From NCBI RefSeq assembly GCF_001922345.1, contig NZ_CP018811.1:2728001-2792000 (forward strand): a stretch of 64,000 nt of DNA, given 5' to 3'. A program made the translations under genes and the position numbers. Under the pieces are notes generated by a model. It was given only the letters and a program-made list of their open reading frames with translations. It had not been told where the DNA came from and searched no databases. Below, piece by piece: positions 62,825-64,000 of the stretch. This DNA comes from Paraburkholderia sp. SOS3. GTDB taxonomy: Bacteria > Pseudomonadota > Gammaproteobacteria > Burkholderiales > Burkholderiaceae. How positions within the stretch are numbered: position 1 is the first letter of the stretch; every line of letters starts with the position of its first letter.

Positions 62825-64000
62825 TCAGACTTCACCCCACAGGTCGTGGCCGTCCGCGCCTGTTATTTTCACCGCGACGAAATCGCCGACCTTGTAGCGC
62901 TTAGACGCCTTTGCCGACGGCGCTATGTAGACGACGCCATCGATTTCCGGCGCATCCGCCGCAGTGCGGCCGATGCCGCCGTCGGCATTGATTTCGTCGA
63001 CGAGCACCTTCAGCGTCTTGCCGACCTTGCGCGCAATGCGCTTCGCCGACACCTGCTCGGCCACTTCCATAAAGCGCGCGCGGCGTTCCTCGCGCACGTC
63101 GTCAGGCAGTGCCCCGTCGAGTTCGTTCGCGCTCGCCCCTTCGACCGGCGAGTACGCGAAGCAGCCGACGCGGTCGAGTTCAGCCTCGCGGATAAAGTCG
63201 AGCAGCGCGTCGAACTGCGCTTCGGTTTCGCCCGGAAAGCCCGCGATAAACGTGCTGCGGATCGTCAGATCGGGGCAGATCTCGCGCCATGCGCGCACGC
63301 GCTCGAGCACCTTTTCCGCGTTGGCCGGCCGCTTCATGCGCTTGAGCACCTCGGGATGCGCGTGCTGGAACGGCACGTCGAGATACGGAAGTACATGGCC
63401 CTTGAATGGCCCCTCGGCCATCATCGGAATCACTTCGTCGACGCTCGGATACGGGTACACGTAGTGCAGCCGTACCCATGCGCCGTATTGCGCGGCGAGT
63501 TCGCCGAGCGCGGCAACGAGGTCCGTCATGCGTGTCTTGATCGGCTTGCCGTTCCAGAAGCCCGTGCGATATTTGACGTCGACGCCGTAAGCGCTCGTGT
63601 CCTGCGAGATGACGAGCAGTTCCTTGACGCCGGACTTGAACAGATTCTCCGCTTCGAGCATCACCTCGGCGACCGGCCGCGACACGAGATCGCCGCGCAT
63701 CGACGGGATGATGCAGAAGGTGCAGCGATGGTTGCACCCTTCGGAGATCTTCAGATACGCATAATGACGCGGCGTCAGCTTCACGCCAGCCGCGGGCACG
63801 AGATCGACGAACGGGTCGTGCGGTTTCGGCAAGTGGCTGTGCACCGCCTGCATGACTTCGCCAACCGCATGCGGACCGGTTACCGCAAGCACCTTCGGGT
63901 GCACTTCCTCGATAAGGCCCGTACCGCTCGCGCTCTTCTTTGCGCCGAGACAGCCGGTAACGATCACCTTGCCGTTCTCGGTCAGCGCTTCGCCGATCGC
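62825..64000 (-). CDS. rimO: Ribosomal protein S12 methylthiotransferase RimO (5' end outside window)
   Basis: About 391 codons are visible; the N-terminal 50-70 residues lie beyond the right edge and the frame is open to base 64000. The visible part begins in the MTTase domain, with [20 protein letters not shown] including one cluster Cys. The radical-SAM domain follows with [15 protein letters not shown] (CxxxCxxC) and [20 protein letters not shown], and the TRAM domain closes the C-terminus. It methylthiolates Asp88 (E. coli numbering) of S12 using two iron-sulfur clusters. It is upstream of kdgK in one operon. Confidence 0.95.
   Translation of the reverse strand, partial: AIGEALTENGKVIVTGCLGAKKSASGTGLIEEVHPKVLAVTGPHAVGEVMQAVHSHLPKPHDPFVDLVPAAGVKLTPRHYAYLKISEGCNHRCTFCIIPSMRGDLVSRPVAEVMLEAENLFKSGVKELLVISQDTSAYGVDVKYRTGFWNGKPIKTRMTDLVAALGELAAQYGAWVRLHYVYPYPSVDEVIPMMAEGPFKGHVLPYLDVPFQHAHPEVLKRMKRPANAEKVLERVRAWREICPDLTIRSTFIAGFPGETEAQFDALLDFIREAELDRVGCFAYSPVEGASANELDGALPDDVREERRARFMEVAEQVSAKRIARKVGKTLKVLVDEINADGGIGRTAADAPEIDGVVYIAPSAKASKRYKVGDFVAVKITGADGHDLWGEV

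Overview
The window is a high-GC, gene-dense chromosomal segment from a betaproteobacterium of the Burkholderia sensu lato group (Burkholderia, Paraburkholderia, Trinickia or a close relative). Three things point there: the block tig-clpP-clpX-lon-hupB-tRNA-ppiD, the ispF/ispD pair divergent from mfd, and a thiolase resembling Cupriavidus/Burkholderia BktB. Genus and species cannot be fixed by reading alone. I see no prophage, IS element, integrase, CRISPR array or rRNA operon; almost everything looks like core chromosome. 52 protein genes with a recognisable or plausible reading frame, one chimeric ORF, three tRNAs and a protein cut by the right edge are annotated.

Layout. 1-8.6 kb: a degenerate GGTACC repeat array at the left edge, a DadA-like amino-acid dehydrogenase, the NAD(P)H-hydrate repair enzyme Nnr, a CPBP membrane protease, pgi, the divergent ybbA/tesA pair whose start codons overlap, and a small lipoprotein. 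8.7-18.1 kb: the minus-strand protein quality-control block (trigger factor, ClpP, ClpX, Lon, HU-beta, two tRNAs, PpiD), with terminators after tig, clpX and lon and a strong promoter at hupB. 18.7-26 kb: glycerate kinase and MarR regulator, a PanE-family reductase, a 46-residue His-rich exported peptide, an orphan 3-TM holin, a squalene/phytoene-synthase-like protein with altered Asp motifs, tRNA-Leu, and a DUF1501 secreted protein with a small exported partner. 26-31.3 kb: ompR-envZ, ahpC-ahpD with an intercistronic terminator, and ispD-ispF. 31.5-39.6 kb: mfd, an M20 hydrolase with an unusual metal site, argE, a threonine dehydratase and mscL.

39.6-44.1 kb is a three-gene minus-strand signalling cluster: CHASE3 histidine kinase, stand-alone receiver, and REC-PAS-kinase-REC hybrid. 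None carries a DNA-binding domain. 44.7-49.7 kb: a hypothetical basic protein, an AsmA-family protein and fetA-fetB. 49.7-53 kb holds a secreted protein, a zinc-type alcohol dehydrogenase and its divergent LysR regulator. Between the first two lies a perfect 381-bp tandem duplication, which has joined the signal-peptide segment of one gene in frame to the C-terminal 51 residues of the other. 53-57.3 kb is a bacterial NHEJ cluster (ku, ligD and a small hydrophilic gene). 57.5-64 kb: serB, cystathionine beta-lyase, an exported hypothetical protein, bktB, a KdgK-type sugar kinase and the start-truncated rimO.

The most unusual item is the 381-bp duplication and its 78-residue chimeric ORF, which also inherits a copy of the donor gene's upstream region. 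Other items worth attention are the His-rich micro-peptide, the overlapping divergent start codons, the hupB promoter with its 5' stem-loop, and the two enzymes with changed metal-binding motifs.
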